This document shows, piece by piece, positions 1-12,100 of a stretch of 64,000 bases of DNA. Each line of letters begins with the position of its first letter. Within the stretch, counting starts at the first letter, position 1. Location: assembly GCA_037501455.1 (NCBI GenBank), contig CM074863.1, positions 7,436,001-7,500,000 on the forward strand, in the 5' to 3' direction. A program made the translations under genes and the position numbers. The stretch is from Lantana camara (taxonomy: Eukaryota; Streptophyta; Magnoliopsida; Lamiales; Verbenaceae). The notes beneath the pieces are model-generated. The model was given only the letters and a program-made list of their open reading frames with translations. It had not been told where the DNA came from and did not search any database.

Positions 1-280
1 AAGTTTAGATGGCGGTATGTTACAAATGTAAAGATTGGATGGTGGTCTGCAATGAAAGTTTGTTGAGACGGTAAATTACAAAAAGAGGCAAAGTTCGGAT
101 GGCAAAAAATCTTTTCCCCAAATATTTTTTCCTTATTTCAAATAAGTGTAAAATTCATACTTAATTATATCAATAAAGTGTTTCATGAATACTTATATGT
201 CTCAGACACCTAAATTGATATATTTAAATTAAAAAAGAACACGTCGAAAGTGAAAATTTAAATTGACTCACCGGTGGTTA

Positions 281-3200
281 CTACGAATGAGTAGGATATT
301 TCTGTAATATATCATTCCAAGTGCTGCTACCATCAGATACATCCTTAACCAGAGTGGCCACCACGTCGACATTAACACGAATCTGCTGTTTGCTGTCTCT
401 TTCTCTCACGGTAACTGAGGTTGTGGAATCAACGGTAATGGCAAACGGAACTCCTAATTCATCGGTTCTTGCATCTCTCTTTCCTATCGAGGTGCCTGCA
501 TAATGCAACACGCATGAATAGCTTAAAGATCAAGTTTTAACCTAGTTGTAAAGGTTTTAGAGTATATTACAGCCACAACACCTGAGGTTAGGTCTAATTA
601 CAGAAAGACCCCCTCTTGTTTAGTTCACCCCCTTCCGTTAGGGTGGGTGTTAGACCAACTCCGCCTAAATTTGGATGTAAAACTCCAAAATTGACCTTTG
701 GATTTATACCAATTTCTTCAGAATTTGTACAAAAGGTGCCTACCTATTACTTCAACCTTGTATGAAATGCCAAAAGCTTTCATTGACAAGGCAACTTCCT
801 CATATTGTTGATTTTGAACAAGAGGAAATACTGTACATTTAATTGGAGCCACAAGTGGAGGGAAACGAAATATGTTCAATTGCTCATCACCATCTTTACT
901 AGTTCTTGTGTGTAAAATGAATGCTCATAAGAGACAGTATATGATTCTCCCAATTCCAAAAGATGGCTCGATAACGGATGGTGTGAAGACCCTTTGATGT
1001 TCTTTTTTCTTCTCTTTGGATATTAACACCAAATTATTCTTGGTAGTGACAGCTTTATCAAGAGTACAAACATGAAACTCTGCCTCTCCATTGGTTTCCA
1101 GAGTTGCTCTCAAATCCCATAGCCTGCTTATAAATGTCAGTTTGAAGATAAAAGCAAACTAAATAAGGGATAATTACACTAGTATACCCTAAGGTTTGAC
1201 ATAATTACACAAACTTTTACTGAGGTCTGAAAAATGACATAAATTTCACCTATCAAGGCATTTTACATTACATTTGGACCCATTCATTATTATAACTAGT
1301 AATTACGCACACTCGATGTGTGTGCCCGAAAAAAAATATTACTATTAAAATATATTAAAATTAACTTTTTATATTAATAAAAATTAAATAATTATTAAAT
1401 GGATCAGATGCTTAATATATAATATAAATAAAAATAAATTTAAAATACAAAAAAAAAAAAAAAAAAAAGAAGCTAAAATCATAGTAGTCAAAAAATAACA
1501 ATAAAAAAATTAAAAATATGAGAAAAAAAGAAAAATATATATAGAAAAGATTAACGTGATGTGAGAGAAAATATCAGTTAAGAGATAATACATGGATAAA
1601 TTAAAAGAAAAGAAAAAGATTTTAAAAGTTAGGGGCAAAAAAGAAGAAGACATCAAGACGGTTTCTATCTACCCATGACGCTTACTATAATAGTATAGAT
1701 GATTTCATTTCTAAATTTTTATGAATACCTTAGGTTACCCTTGAAACTTACTGATCAATGATTTGACTTTAAATTCATGACTATAATAGCATGCGTTGGT
1801 CCAAATTTTAAAGCATGTCAGGGGAAGGTTTTGTAAGTAGGCTAAACCTCAGGGTATGTCGGTTAAATAATACCAAGACAAGAGTACCTGTAATGCTTCA
1901 ACCATCTTCTGGTCCCCCTTGAAAGCAAATCCCAGTTCCTTCTTAACTCGAGTTATGACAAGTTTCTGAACAAAAACAACCAACATTAGAAACAGAGTTC
2001 CATAGCTTATCAAATGCTGTCTTCAGTAAACGGAGGGTGGAGATACATCCACTTCTCTAGGTTCTGGAAACTTCTGATAAGCCAGCAATGGTACACCACT
2101 TTTATCCTAAAAACATAAAAGAAATTAATCTAATACTCTCCATCTCACGAAAATACTGTACAGTATAAAGATATGTAGAAATTCAAGAAACACTTACTGC
2201 ATGAGCCTGCACATCATATGCTGATCTATCAGCAATAACAACACACTCAATCCAACCATAAGAGCATTCAATTTCAGCATCCCAACACTCCGAGGCATAA
2301 TGTGACATCTCATTTCTCGGACATTGGCGAAAACAAAGACGGTTTTTATCAATTCCTAATTGGGTTAAAAACAAGTATACTCATCCAATAAAATAACCGA
2401 GCTTTTCATTATTGGCAATCCCCTGAGAGATAAAGATCAAAATTTTTGTTAAAAAACAAAATAGGAAGAACATGTTCAGGAAGAATCCAAATGAATGGCA
2501 TATATAGACCAGACCAAGGAACTGCTTCGCCAATAGGTATTCTCCTTGCTTGTTGTCCAGATACCTGATTTTCTCTTGGAAACATTAAAATTTCAAACTC
2601 TGAAACTTCAGAAAATTTGGGATGTGATTTGTCCTCAGGATCAACAAAGTGTTCGATCTCAGCTTGGGTAAATTCACGGACCCTTAAAAGGCCTTGTGTC
2701 TTGGAGAGATCTGCAATAACATCATAAAACATTAAAAATATTAAATACTCATATATATACAAACAAATCATTGATACTATATATAAGACCTCATTTCTAA
2801 AAGCTTGACCAATCTGTGCAGCTGCAAAAGGAAGCTTGTTGCCATTATAGTAGTATAAGTCATTAAAGTTTGCAAAAATTCCTTGAGCTGTCTCGGGACG
2901 CAAGTACCTGCAGCAAATTATTAGACTTCAGAAATTAGTTAAAGAATGAAGAACAAACAATGTTTCTATTTTGAGACACTATTATTGGTAACGTAAAACA
3001 TCCATGTAATTCTAACCCGGGGCTCAATCCAGAAGGTTCAATTAATGTCTAAAACATTATAGTGAAAGGATAGGCGTCGGAGAGAGCTTTCTTTGTATCC
3101 GGAGCTGTAATCCCATACTTCGTGATCATTATACCAAGCTCAACTGCAGAGAGGTCATCTAAAACAGCAAGCACATGCTTCAGTTCTGCTGCCTTTTCTG

Positions 3201-4246
3201 CAGTAAGATTAGTATCCTTCTCAAGATTATCTTTGCAATAATCCTTGAGCAAATGATCTGCTCGGCAACAAGCTCCAGTCTTTTCATCTTTAACCATAAG
3301 GCCAGTGAACTTTTCAACATGGCCTGATGCCTTTAGCACAACCTCAGGGGTAACACAGGGGCAATCAACTTCCAACATGTTTCATTGTTTCTCTTCAAGG
3401 ACAAAATGCTGAAAAATAATTCTGAAACGAAATTAAGGAACATGAAAACGAAATATAGCAATTGAGAAAACATAAGTCGATGAAGGATCTACCTATGCAA
3501 ATTCATTTATCTTCAACCACAGAAACTATATTGCATATTTCATGTATAAAAACTAGCATACCATCACGACAATAGGGAAAACTGAAATTTGCAAACCTGA
3601 TGCCATAAAGAGAGGACATTTGCCTTGACTGTGCAACGAGGGGGTCCATAATCATAAAGTCCGGCAATACCACCATAGACCTTGAATGAAGGAATGTAAA
3701 ACAGATGCCGTCCAAGATTATTCACAACCAATTTCCTGAATGCCGCCCTGTTCTAATATTCTTGCACACAACCCAAATTTCAAGCACAACACAGAAAAAA
3801 GAGTACTATAATATACCAGAAGAAATAAACTAAGCCTGCATGTCAAACTATGTGCTCGTGAAATTGTGAATATGGAATAAGACAAACTAAAAGATACACA
3901 TTACTTCAGAATAAAAAGTTAAAGATACTGTGCATTATTAATGTGATATCTACAAACAAATACATAGCACATGACACAAACATCGGCAGAGGGTGCAAAC
4001 ATTTATTATTACTGATCATAAATAGTTTCACCAAGCTTCACAATTAAAAGGGAAAGAAAATACTAAACAAGAAAATTAAACCCCACAAAGAATGCATTAA
4101 TAGAACAAGAAAGAACAAAGGGATGCAAATTCAATCAGAGGGAAGGCAAATTACCTGTTTCTGAAAAAAGGGTTCGCAGTGAAGAGAAAACTGAATGAGG
4201 TTTTATAGTGAAAATCGGAGCGTGGTTCCGACGAAACGGCGGCCAT
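281..4246 (-). pseudogene. Glycyl-tRNA synthetase pseudogene, introns retained
   Basis: Class II glycyl-tRNA synthetase (charges tRNA-Gly), eukaryotic type, read right to left. Exons: 4155-4246 (ATG plus 30 codons), 3597-3747 (motif 1 with YIPSFKVYGG and GLYDYGPP), 3017-3408 (LEVDCPCVTPEVVLKASGHV), about 2795-2906 ([24 protein letters not shown]), about 2530-2712 ([20 protein letters not shown]), 2185-2415 (LGIDKNRL, WDAEIECSYGWIEC), about 2050-2107, 1887-1957, about 745-1117 (KKKEHQRVFTPSVIEPSFG), 284-495 (RTDELGVPFAITVD). Most joins keep GT-AG signals, so this is a duplicated gene, not a retrocopy. Lesions: stops at 3382-3384 (beside a 9-nt insertion), 3049-3051 and 2381-2383; a 2-nt insertion near 2700; a 1-nt and a 2-nt insertion near 900-930. 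The N-terminal region before motif 1 is short for the family. It cannot make a full enzyme; a functional paralogue must exist elsewhere. Confidence 0.9.
1168..1876. mobile_element. Probable non-autonomous DNA transposon in a pseudogene intron
   Basis: The intron between two synthetase pseudogene exons is about 770 bp, much longer than its neighbours. Its ends carry imperfect inverted repeats: TACCCTAAGGTTTGACATA near 1185 and, on the reverse strand, TACCCTGAGGTTTAGCCTA near 1855. The interior is AT-rich, has a poly-A tract at 1449-1468, and has no coding content. A 7-bp TAAATAA occurs at both edges, but exact ends are unclear. Superfamily not assigned; Mutator-like is possible from the wording of the ends. 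Confidence 0.4.
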
Positions 4247-4639
4247 AGAGAAAATTCCCTTCTCTTCAAATTAGGCATTCAAATAATATGAAAAGAAAGG
4301 ATAAGGAACATTGATAAACTTAAATGGTGGAACGTATGATATTCAATTAGTTAACCTTAAAATTATAACTCACCCTTTGAACAAGGAGACCTATCAAAGC
4401 ATTTCCCGAGCTTGCTGCATTAATTCACATAGGAAAATGTAAGCAAACTAAATGAGCTTCTAAGTTTTAAATGACAAACAAATCAATCACTTACCAATTC
4501 AATTGTTCTCCAACAAAGCTTGTGAACAAGTTACTGAATATAAGAAACATGACAAATGGGAAAAAGAAAAGAAGTTAGATTAATATTGGTCATAAAGCAT
4601 TCAAAAAGGAGACGCCAAGCAAGCAGCAGGTGAAATATG

Positions 4640-5290
4640 TCTTACGAGTTTCAGGAATTGTATGTCACAAAGCTGTTTGAAAAGTTGTTGGAAGATCAAT
4701 TTGGCTACAACGGAAAATAATAATTGTGGTAGATTAATCTCAAGCAGTTGAAATTACTGAATTATTGTGTATTTTCTTTTGAATATTTGATCAAAATGAA
4801 ACATTTTCCTCATGTGATTGACAAAAAGGTACATAAAACAAAAGTATTACATACCATTTAACATCTTTGATCCACCCTGGAATTGCCCAATTGAGAAAGT
4901 TCCCCGTCAGTTGCCTAGCCAATATGACACAAAGTTAAAACATAAGAACTAAAAGAAAATGTGCTTGGTATTGTATAAATGAAAAAAAGAATATTACCTC
5001 CTTATAAGTAATGACAAAAGACTAAATATTACTATTTAGTTAAATACAAGAGTTTGAACTTTCATAGATTTGCAAGATTTGGAACCTCTCCTTCCAGCTT
5101 GTTGAAGCTGAGATCCCTGTCAGTAAATAATAATCAAATTGAATAAACAAAAATCATAAAATTGAATATAAGACGAAGGGGAATAGGATCAAGGGTTAGA
5201 AAACCTGCAAAAGAGGCAAATTTTCCAAATAATGAGGAATTCTCCTCAAGATATAGCACCTTCTTAACATCCTATTATTTTGTTAATTAA
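4640..5290 (-). pseudogene. LRR receptor-kinase fragment, copy A
   Basis: Read right to left, three short exon-like blocks in the order seen in LRR-VIII-2 (malectin-containing) receptor kinases. Near 5215-5280 is a repeat giving CYILRRIPHYLENLPLLQ. Near 5065-5118 a cag acceptor is followed by DLSFNKLEGEVPNLANL. Near 4862-4915 is QLTGNFLNWAIPGWIKD. Introns between them are short and AT-rich. A degraded next block lies near 4640-4700. No kinase or transmembrane segment follows; the next unit downstream on this strand is the synthetase pseudogene. The blocks pair with copy B about 1.05-1.1 kb away, so the two arose by tandem duplication. Confidence 0.7.
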
Positions 5291-5619
5291 ATGTTACCCG
5301 AGAAAGAAAGAATTTAATTCTTCATATGGTTTCCGAAGAGACTTCTTCATTAATGACTAAAAAACCCTAGATTTGCGACATTTAGAATTAATTTCTAGTG
5401 ATTTATTTGTGGAATTAAATGTTCATTAATTTTGTAAGTAGAATAAAAATGACCTGAGACAGAAACTGGGAGAAGGATAATAACTAAAGGCCTTCAGATT
5501 TGAATTGTATCACATCCAAGCTTGACGATTAATCATTATAATTCTTTTTCCACATTAGATTAAAATATATCACCATCAAAATATAAAAATTAAGACAATT
5601 AACAGAAGGGGTCATTGAC

Positions 5620-6330
5620 AAACCTGGTTTTGCTGTCAATAGCAGCCTGACAATCAAATCTATGCAACCTTGGACACTTTCTCAGGCTTTAAAACCCGTT
5701 CAAACAGTCAATTATGGTAGTTTCTCGTCCACCACAATTTGCATCAAAGGAATGGTAAAAATATCAGTTTGGCTGCAAAGAAAAAATAAATATTCTGGTA
5801 GATTCATCTCAAGCACTTAAAATTATTGAATAGTACTATTTAGTTAACAAAAAGTTGCAGAAAACAGCATCTTCTTTTGATTATTCAATCAAAATGCAGC
5901 ATTTTGCTCATGGGATTAACAAAAAGGTACAGAAGAAACAGAAGGTTTACATACCAGTTAACATCTTTCCTCTGGGTCTACTCTGGAATTGCCTAATTGA
6001 GAAAGTTCCCCGTCAGTTACCTAACCATATTACAAATGAACGAAAGAATAATACTTCCTTAAAAGAACTGAATAGTACTATTTAGTTAGTACATGAATTC
6101 TAACTTTCATAGACTTGCAAGATTTGGAATCTCTCCTTCGAGCTTGTTCAGGCTGAGATCCCTGCCAGTAATAATAATCAAATTGAATAAACAAAATCAT
6201 AAAATTGAATATAAAATAAAAGGGAACTAGGATCAAGGGTTAAATAATCTGCAAAAGTGGCAAAGTTTCCAAATAATGAGGAATTGTCCCTGGGATATAG
6301 CACTTCTTAACATGATTTCTCAATTAAATG
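5620..6330 (-). pseudogene. LRR plus malectin-start fragment, copy B
   Basis: Same block order as copy A. KKCYIPGTIPHYLETLPLLQ lies near 6250-6315, DLSLNKLEGEIPNLASL near 6108-6165, and LTGNFLN near 5985-6020, followed by an in-frame TAG where copy A reads tryptophan. Near 5700-5770 the reverse strand reads ANCGGRETTIIDCLNG, resembling the cysteine-containing start of the malectin-like domain that follows the LRRs in the LRR-VIII-2 family. Long noncoding stretches are also shared with copy A (for example 6160-6260 with 5118-5215), so the duplication included introns. The stop and the lack of a kinase make it a pseudogene. Confidence 0.7.
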
Positions 6331-6814
6331 TGACATATGAAAGAAATAACTTAATTCTTCAAATGGTTTTGGAAGAGAATTCTTTAGTCACAAATTTTTT
6401 GTCTCCATCATGGTTCCTAGCTGTGAAAATTCTAAAGCTCCTCAAATCAAGGCACAAACCCTTCCGCAGAGATATCACGCAAAAAACCATTCATCATCAC
6501 AAGCTAAACAAAGTCAACAAAATAAATTTCAACCGGTGATGTGAATTGGTAAAATAGCTCACAACTCGAAGAGAAATGTCCAAAGATCTTGGTCCTTAAA
6601 TTCCACAACCCTGTAGAGCATGTGGAAATCTATAAATAAAGCAGAAAATGATAATCCAATTTTCACAGACAGGCTGCTCATTAAAACCTCTACCCTACAT
6701 GCTAATAATCTAATTGTCATATAATGATCGGTGGTACCAATTCATATACCTCAAAAAAGAGAATAGCGGGAGCAGTTTGTCCATGGCTCTGTTATCGGTG
6801 CCTGTTGGCCTGCA

Positions 6815-7060
6815 TTAAAAAGTCAAGACAATATTAACAAATGAGGAAATGATATGAAAAATGTATTTATTTGATACAATACCTGGATATACTACATACA
6901 TCAAATATTCGTTTGCCAAGCCTTTGGAATCTGAAACTATCTGTGCCAAGTTAAGTGTCACAGTACAGTTTCCACTTGCTAAGCAACAACTGTAAAATGT
7001 GAGATGAAGGAGAGAGTCGTGCAGTTGAGAACAATTCAGAGTCGTGATCAAAATTTAATC
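6815..7060 (-). pseudogene. Malectin-like domain exon remnant
   Basis: The reverse strand reads LHDSLLHLTFYSCCLASGNC then TVTLNLAQIV, matching the plant malectin-like consensus in which an aromatic-rich strand is followed by a glycine-asparagine turn and a TVTLHFAEI-type strand. The next part of the domain, FQRLGKRIFDV, lies in a different frame about 20 nt downstream, so a frameshift is present. A possible GT donor follows near 6884. It sits between LRR fragments, consistent with a broken LRR-malectin receptor-kinase gene. Confidence 0.65.
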
Positions 7061-7200
7061 AGTTATCTGGTGCAAAATTAATGTGAATTCAACTTTGATA
7101 TGAAAAAATTACATTTATTAGCTTTTTATTCAGTTTGAGACATGGAAAACACTTCAATAAGTCTATTGAAATAAAAGTAGCAATAGTAATTATTTATATT

Positions 7201-7400
7201 AACAACATAGGCAACACCCTGAGATAACAATTGTAATTTGAAAAGTGTAGGGAACGGGGACAAACTGTAATCTAAAGCCTATAATCCTATAACTTCCCTT
7301 TTATTGTCTAGTTTTTACCTCCAAAGACAAGTATATCTCTACAATATTTGTTGATATTCCCGCCCTTCATCTTCCCACGAGGAACAGGAGAAAACAACAC
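7201..7400. repeat. Duplicated segment, partner at 8728-8920
   Basis: About 195 bp matches 8728-8920 in direct orientation at roughly 80 percent by eye. It includes a shared core around 7340-7380 (CAATATTTGTTGATATT, then CATCTTCCCACGAGGA). It lies in the LRR-malectin pseudogene cluster, offset about 1.53 kb. Confidence 0.7.
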
Positions 7401-7489
7401 AAGATCCTACGAACAAAATTCAAGAATAAAGCATAAATTAGAAAGTTGGGGCTTCACATACGTCTTTCATTTGGACAATAAACATTAAT

Positions 7490-7790
7490 AACCTGATCAG
7501 CACGAGATAGTTGGAAAACAGAAACGTCCAATCCTGCAAAGTGAAACAAAGAGAAAAACATAATAATCCAAAACGCAAAGTTCAGTAAGAAGAATTCTAC
7601 TGTAATAAAGAAAAATTGTGGGTAAAACGTGATTACTACCTCTATTACACAATGAAAACTTGTGAAACCTTTTGAATTTATTCAGGTAATGCTTTCTTCT
7701 AGCAAAATCTTCACTAAACTCAATAACAAGAAAACCTCCCATTGGCTCCCGCAAAAATTCTCGCACAAATTAACAGTACTTAGAAATGCT
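7490..7790. repeat. Tandem duplicated block, partner at 7875-8155
   Basis: The block starts CCTGATCAGCACGAGATAG and runs through ACCTCTATTACAC to the CAAAATCTTCACTAAACTC region. It reappears about 380 bp further right with the same order of landmarks (CCTGATCAGCGCAAGATAG at about 7877). No coding assignment is clear. Confidence 0.7.
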
Positions 7791-7799
7791 AAATGATAA

Positions 7800-8665
7800 T
7801 AAAAAGGGTAACATAATCCGCAAAAGTCGCATGTTTTTCAATGAGGAATTCTCCCTGAGATATAAACGTTAATAACCTGATCAGCGCAAGATAGGTGGAA
7901 TACAGAGGCGTCTCAATCCTGCAAAGTGAACAAAAGAGGGGAAAAAATACAAACGTGCAGTAAGAAGAATTTCACTGAAACGTTTTAAAAGAAAATTTTT
8001 GGATAAACGGGATTATAACCTCTATTACACTTGTGAAAATTTTTGAATTCATTAAGCATAATTTCTTTCTCCTATCAAAATCTTCATTAAACTCAGAAAC
8101 TAGAAAATCTCCAATTGGCTCCTACAAAAATGCGAGAGCAAAATATTCAGTAATCTCAGTAACTTTTACCAATTCATATACCTCAACAAGCAGAGTAGAA
8201 AGCGTGAGCAATTCTTACATAGCTCCACTCCATTATCGGCGTTCCTTCTTCTTCCTTTGCGCCTAAGTTGAAAAACCAAAAATCTTTCGGGATGGGTCCA
8301 ATTAAAGGGTTCACAGCAACAAATCTGCAGAAGGCTAATAACTCTTGACTTGATGAAACTGAAATGGAATAATGTGAAAAAAACTAACTGAATCAAGATT
8401 ACGTAGCCTGAGGAGATCACGTGTATCCCAATTTCGTAGATGCCCATTCTGGAAATGTCCACATGGATAGTTGCCTTTAAGGTAACTGAAACCAACAGAT
8501 ATGCCCTCAGGGAATCTGTATACAACATCATATGTATTAAATATGAAAATATAGATATGTATTGAGAGAGATTAAGGCAAGAAGAAAGGTGACTTTCTTA
8601 ATAAACCTGGTAAATCCTGTCCTTTCAAGGAAGCTGTTCTCAAGAAAACAAAAATCTGCCAGATT
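7800..8665 (-). pseudogene. N-terminal LRR exons of a decayed LRR-VIII-2-type gene
   Basis: Weak but ordered similarity on the reverse strand: SLKGQDLPG near 8605-8640 (first LRR exon of the family), FPEWASTKLGY followed by a stop near 8405-8455, PLIGPIPKDFWFFNLG near 8262-8310, and YISGRIPH near 7845-7865. Each is a known LRR-VIII-2 block but lies in varying frames with stops between them. The order is right for one gene running from about 8.7 kb to the malectin remnant near 7 kb. Any single block alone would be weak. Confidence 0.5.
7875..8155. repeat. Tandem duplicated block, partner at 7490-7790
   Basis: Second copy of the ~300-bp block, diverged by substitutions and small indels. It lies inside the decayed receptor-kinase cluster. 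Confidence 0.7.
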
Positions 8666-8727
8666 ACAACACCAAACCAACATTTGAAAGCAAGATAGAT
8701 AGAACTAAATATGAAAACACACAATCA

Positions 8728-8920
8728 ACAACACAGGACCCCGAGATAATTGCAATTGAAATTTGGAAAAGTGTAAGGAACATTGACAAATTGTAATCTA
8801 ATATCTACAACTCTATAACTTCCCTTTTAGCATGTAGTTGTTACCTCCAATGACAAGGATGCATCTGCAATATTTGTTGATATTACCACCTTCATCTTCC
8901 CACGAGGAGTGGGAGAAAAC
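8728..8920. repeat. Duplicated segment, partner at 7201-7400
   Basis: Direct-repeat partner of 7201-7400, with the same shared core near 8870-8910. It marks a second round of duplication in the pseudogene cluster. Confidence 0.7.
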
Positions 8921-9174
8921 AAATTTCAAGGACAAAGAGTACATTAGAAATTTTGGGTTCCATGAGTCGAAACTTTTTCATGAACACCCTCAGATACCAG
9001 ATACCACCACTGTGATTATGTGGAATAAACCCTTGCATGAACTAAAATTGATAAAGAACAACGAAAAATTTAGCATGTAATGGTTTCAATCATGTGGTAT
9101 AATTTAAACTTTCGTATTTACAAAATTTGTCAAAGCAATTTACCTGTATTCTCATCATTCCACGAGCCGGCACT

Positions 9175-12100
9175 GGAAATTTACCCTTTTTTTTTTTTTT
9201 TTGTCTTAATTAATTAAATGTAAATACAATTTTATATGGTAAGTTCTGATACGTATTTGTGTATTTTCTACGCAACATATCATAGAGGTGTTACCATATA
9301 TAATGTATATGTATTTGTACAACGTCTTTGATTTGGGTAAGGCAACAATTGTAGGAAAGCGTTTGTTATTTTTTCTACAACGGCTGGAAATCGTGTTACC
9401 TTACGTGTATTGCATTCCCAACGGCTCTTTTTTCTTAAGAAAAGGAAAGACGTGTGCAAGTGTGCGAGAGTTTGTAATGGGCTTCTACAGCCTAAATTCT
9501 ATTGGGCCTTCACTATGCTTTTAAGACTGTAATGCATTAAAATGGGCAAGTTTAGTTTGGTGTCCGACCTAAATGGGCTTGACAGGTGTGAAGCCCGTTT
9601 ACAGTTTACTTTACTTTTTGGTCTTACATTATGTGGCTGGATATGGCCCAATGGGATCGAGATCTTCAATGAAATATAGCTACTGAGCTACATAAAAATA
9701 TAAAATCATTCATCATATATGTCAACCAAAAAAAAAAAAAAAGAAAAATCATTAATCATATATGTCAACCAAAAATCTCGATCATGAGCCATAACTATTT
9801 ATATATTTCTCTAAGACTCTAACCCTAGCTAATTAAATACAAAAGTATCATCATCCCAGAATATCTTGCTAAAGTTTAAGAATTAATTTACCTCACAACA
9901 AACCCTATTTTGTCACTAGGAACTTTAACAACTCAAATCTTTTCACCTGGATTTTTAATCATTCGAATCTCCAATCTCAATAGCTTCACTCGATTTCAGA
10001 TCAATCTTTTTGCCTAAGATTGCAGTTGAATATTTGTTAAAAATATGTTACTATAGTCAATGAAATATCTTAGTTAATCTAATATAATGTGCACTATGGG
10101 ATCGGGGCAGTTTGGCAAATTTTATAAAATAAATATAAATCTTGTGCTGTTTATGATAGTAATGGGGGCATTTAAGGCCTTCATAGGAAAATGCAACAAG
10201 AAATTAATTACAAATGGGGTTGCTTTAAAACCCAACATTTAATTGATCTCTCCCTCATTTTAATAAATGTCACGTAAATTAATTGGTGACAACTGTGGTC
10301 ACTGGAAATATTGAATGTTCTTCAATTTAATTTTCTCATAAGTGCACGCCATTGACGTCTACCAAGACTAGTGCCCAATTTCGCCAATTTCAAGTGCTAA
10401 AAAACCGAAATAATATGAAATAGGAGTTGCGATTTGGTTCTGATATGTTATATAATAATATCTAACTAGAATATGTCTGCTTAATTTTGTGATTTAATTA
10501 GGAGAAAAAAGGGTTAAGTAAAGGGAGAAAAGGGTAACTGGGTTGGAGGAGGAATAGAAATATTAAATGACAATTAATTTCACTACGTCCTTGCATTTAA
10601 TTTTAGTTTTATTTTCTTTGAGTTAATGCTGCAGAGTGGCTTCAATGAGGGGAGGTTGAGATTTTAATTCAACTTTCATAAATTGGATCCACCTCTCCAT
10701 CCATGATATTTTCTTCTTCTTATAGTAATAATAATAGTAATGATAATATGATAAAAATAGTTCTTAATTAAATGGCAATTAATTACTTTTCTTGGAGTTT
10801 GTACCTACTATTAATTAGATTTAATACACTTCCAACAACCTATAAAAATAAGCATATAATTAACTTGGATTCAACGGTTTCCATTTTAACTAAATCTCTC
10901 CGATGCGTTTCTTATTAAACTAATAATAACAAATTATCTCAATTATAACGGATAAATTATGTAATTAATTAATACATCCATTTATAATAAAGTAAATTAT
11001 CTCTAATTAACACATATGACCTATTCAACATTGCTGTACTTAGTTTTAAATAAATATAATTACTGTTCATACTTGAATGCGTGTATTTCTAATTTCTTGA
11101 AACTTATATAAATTAATAATTATGTTACTTTTTTTTAATTGAGTTTTATTTTTTCCGAGTTTTCCTTATGAAAATTAAGTTTATTTAGCGTAAGACTAAT
11201 TGTGTTACTTATTCGTGCTAGAAAATTACAATTTCGATTTGTGCTCATTCATTGCAATTTCAGCTTGCATTATTTCATCTTTTACCGTATTTGTTGTACT
11301 ATATGATTTAATTAATAATATTATTATTAATTATAAGATGTGAGTTAGAAGTAATATATTTGTTTTTAAGTTGATAATTCATTTTGATCACATCGAATTC
11401 AATTTAAAACTTTTTTATGAATGAGTGGATCTACTAAGATGCATCCAACCAATATTGACTTTCGGACTAGTCAAAATCCTATTGATTAACAATGGGAATT
11501 ATCATTGGGTCAATATTGCTGATACTTGCTTCATTATGCGAAGATGAATCTCATTTTCTATTTTGAATTGTTTCAAATATAGTTTAATTGTTATTTTTTA
11601 ACTAATAGTAAAACCTCAAAATTTCTTTTTATAAACATCTTACTTTTTTTATTTTATTTTAACATACACTCTTAATGAGTTTCGCCCAAATCATTAACCT
11701 AAAGAATGTATTAACCATTTGGATCAACCCCGTGTTCACATATTGTCTTATTTTCAGTTGTGTTGTATTACTTTCTTATGTTGACAAGTTATTATCGATT
11801 ATGTTGGTAATTTTTTAGTATAATATTAATTTCTCGTGCATGATTTGTATGAGTATAATTGAAAAAATATGGGAAAATTATCTTTGACGGAGGGAGTATT
11901 AAACCGACCATATATACAATTTTTTTTTTCTTTTTTTTTCGTAAGAAGTGTTTGAACGAAAGATGGTTATCGAATAATGACAGTTAGTTTTTTTTTTTTC
12001 AAATCAAAACAAGTTATTGTAGAGAAATCTTCAATAAAAAATAAAAAATTATGTACATTTACGATATTTTCAAATTTTATTTCATGACCTTTATTTTCAC

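Noticed and set aside
545..700. TATTACAGCC...CCTGAGGTTAGG...AAAGACCCCC string in a synthetase pseudogene intron, resembling one end of a Mutator-type MITE.
   Set aside because: No matching inverted end or target duplication could be found, so no element boundary can be given.
8166..8531. 121-codon minus-strand frame as a possible gene.
   Set aside because: It crosses several decayed LRR blocks in different frames; similarity is to pieces, not to the frame as a whole.
11886..11899. GACGGAGGGAGTAT, like the end of a Stowaway MITE.
   Set aside because: No partner end with CTCCCTCCGTC within a reasonable distance upstream.
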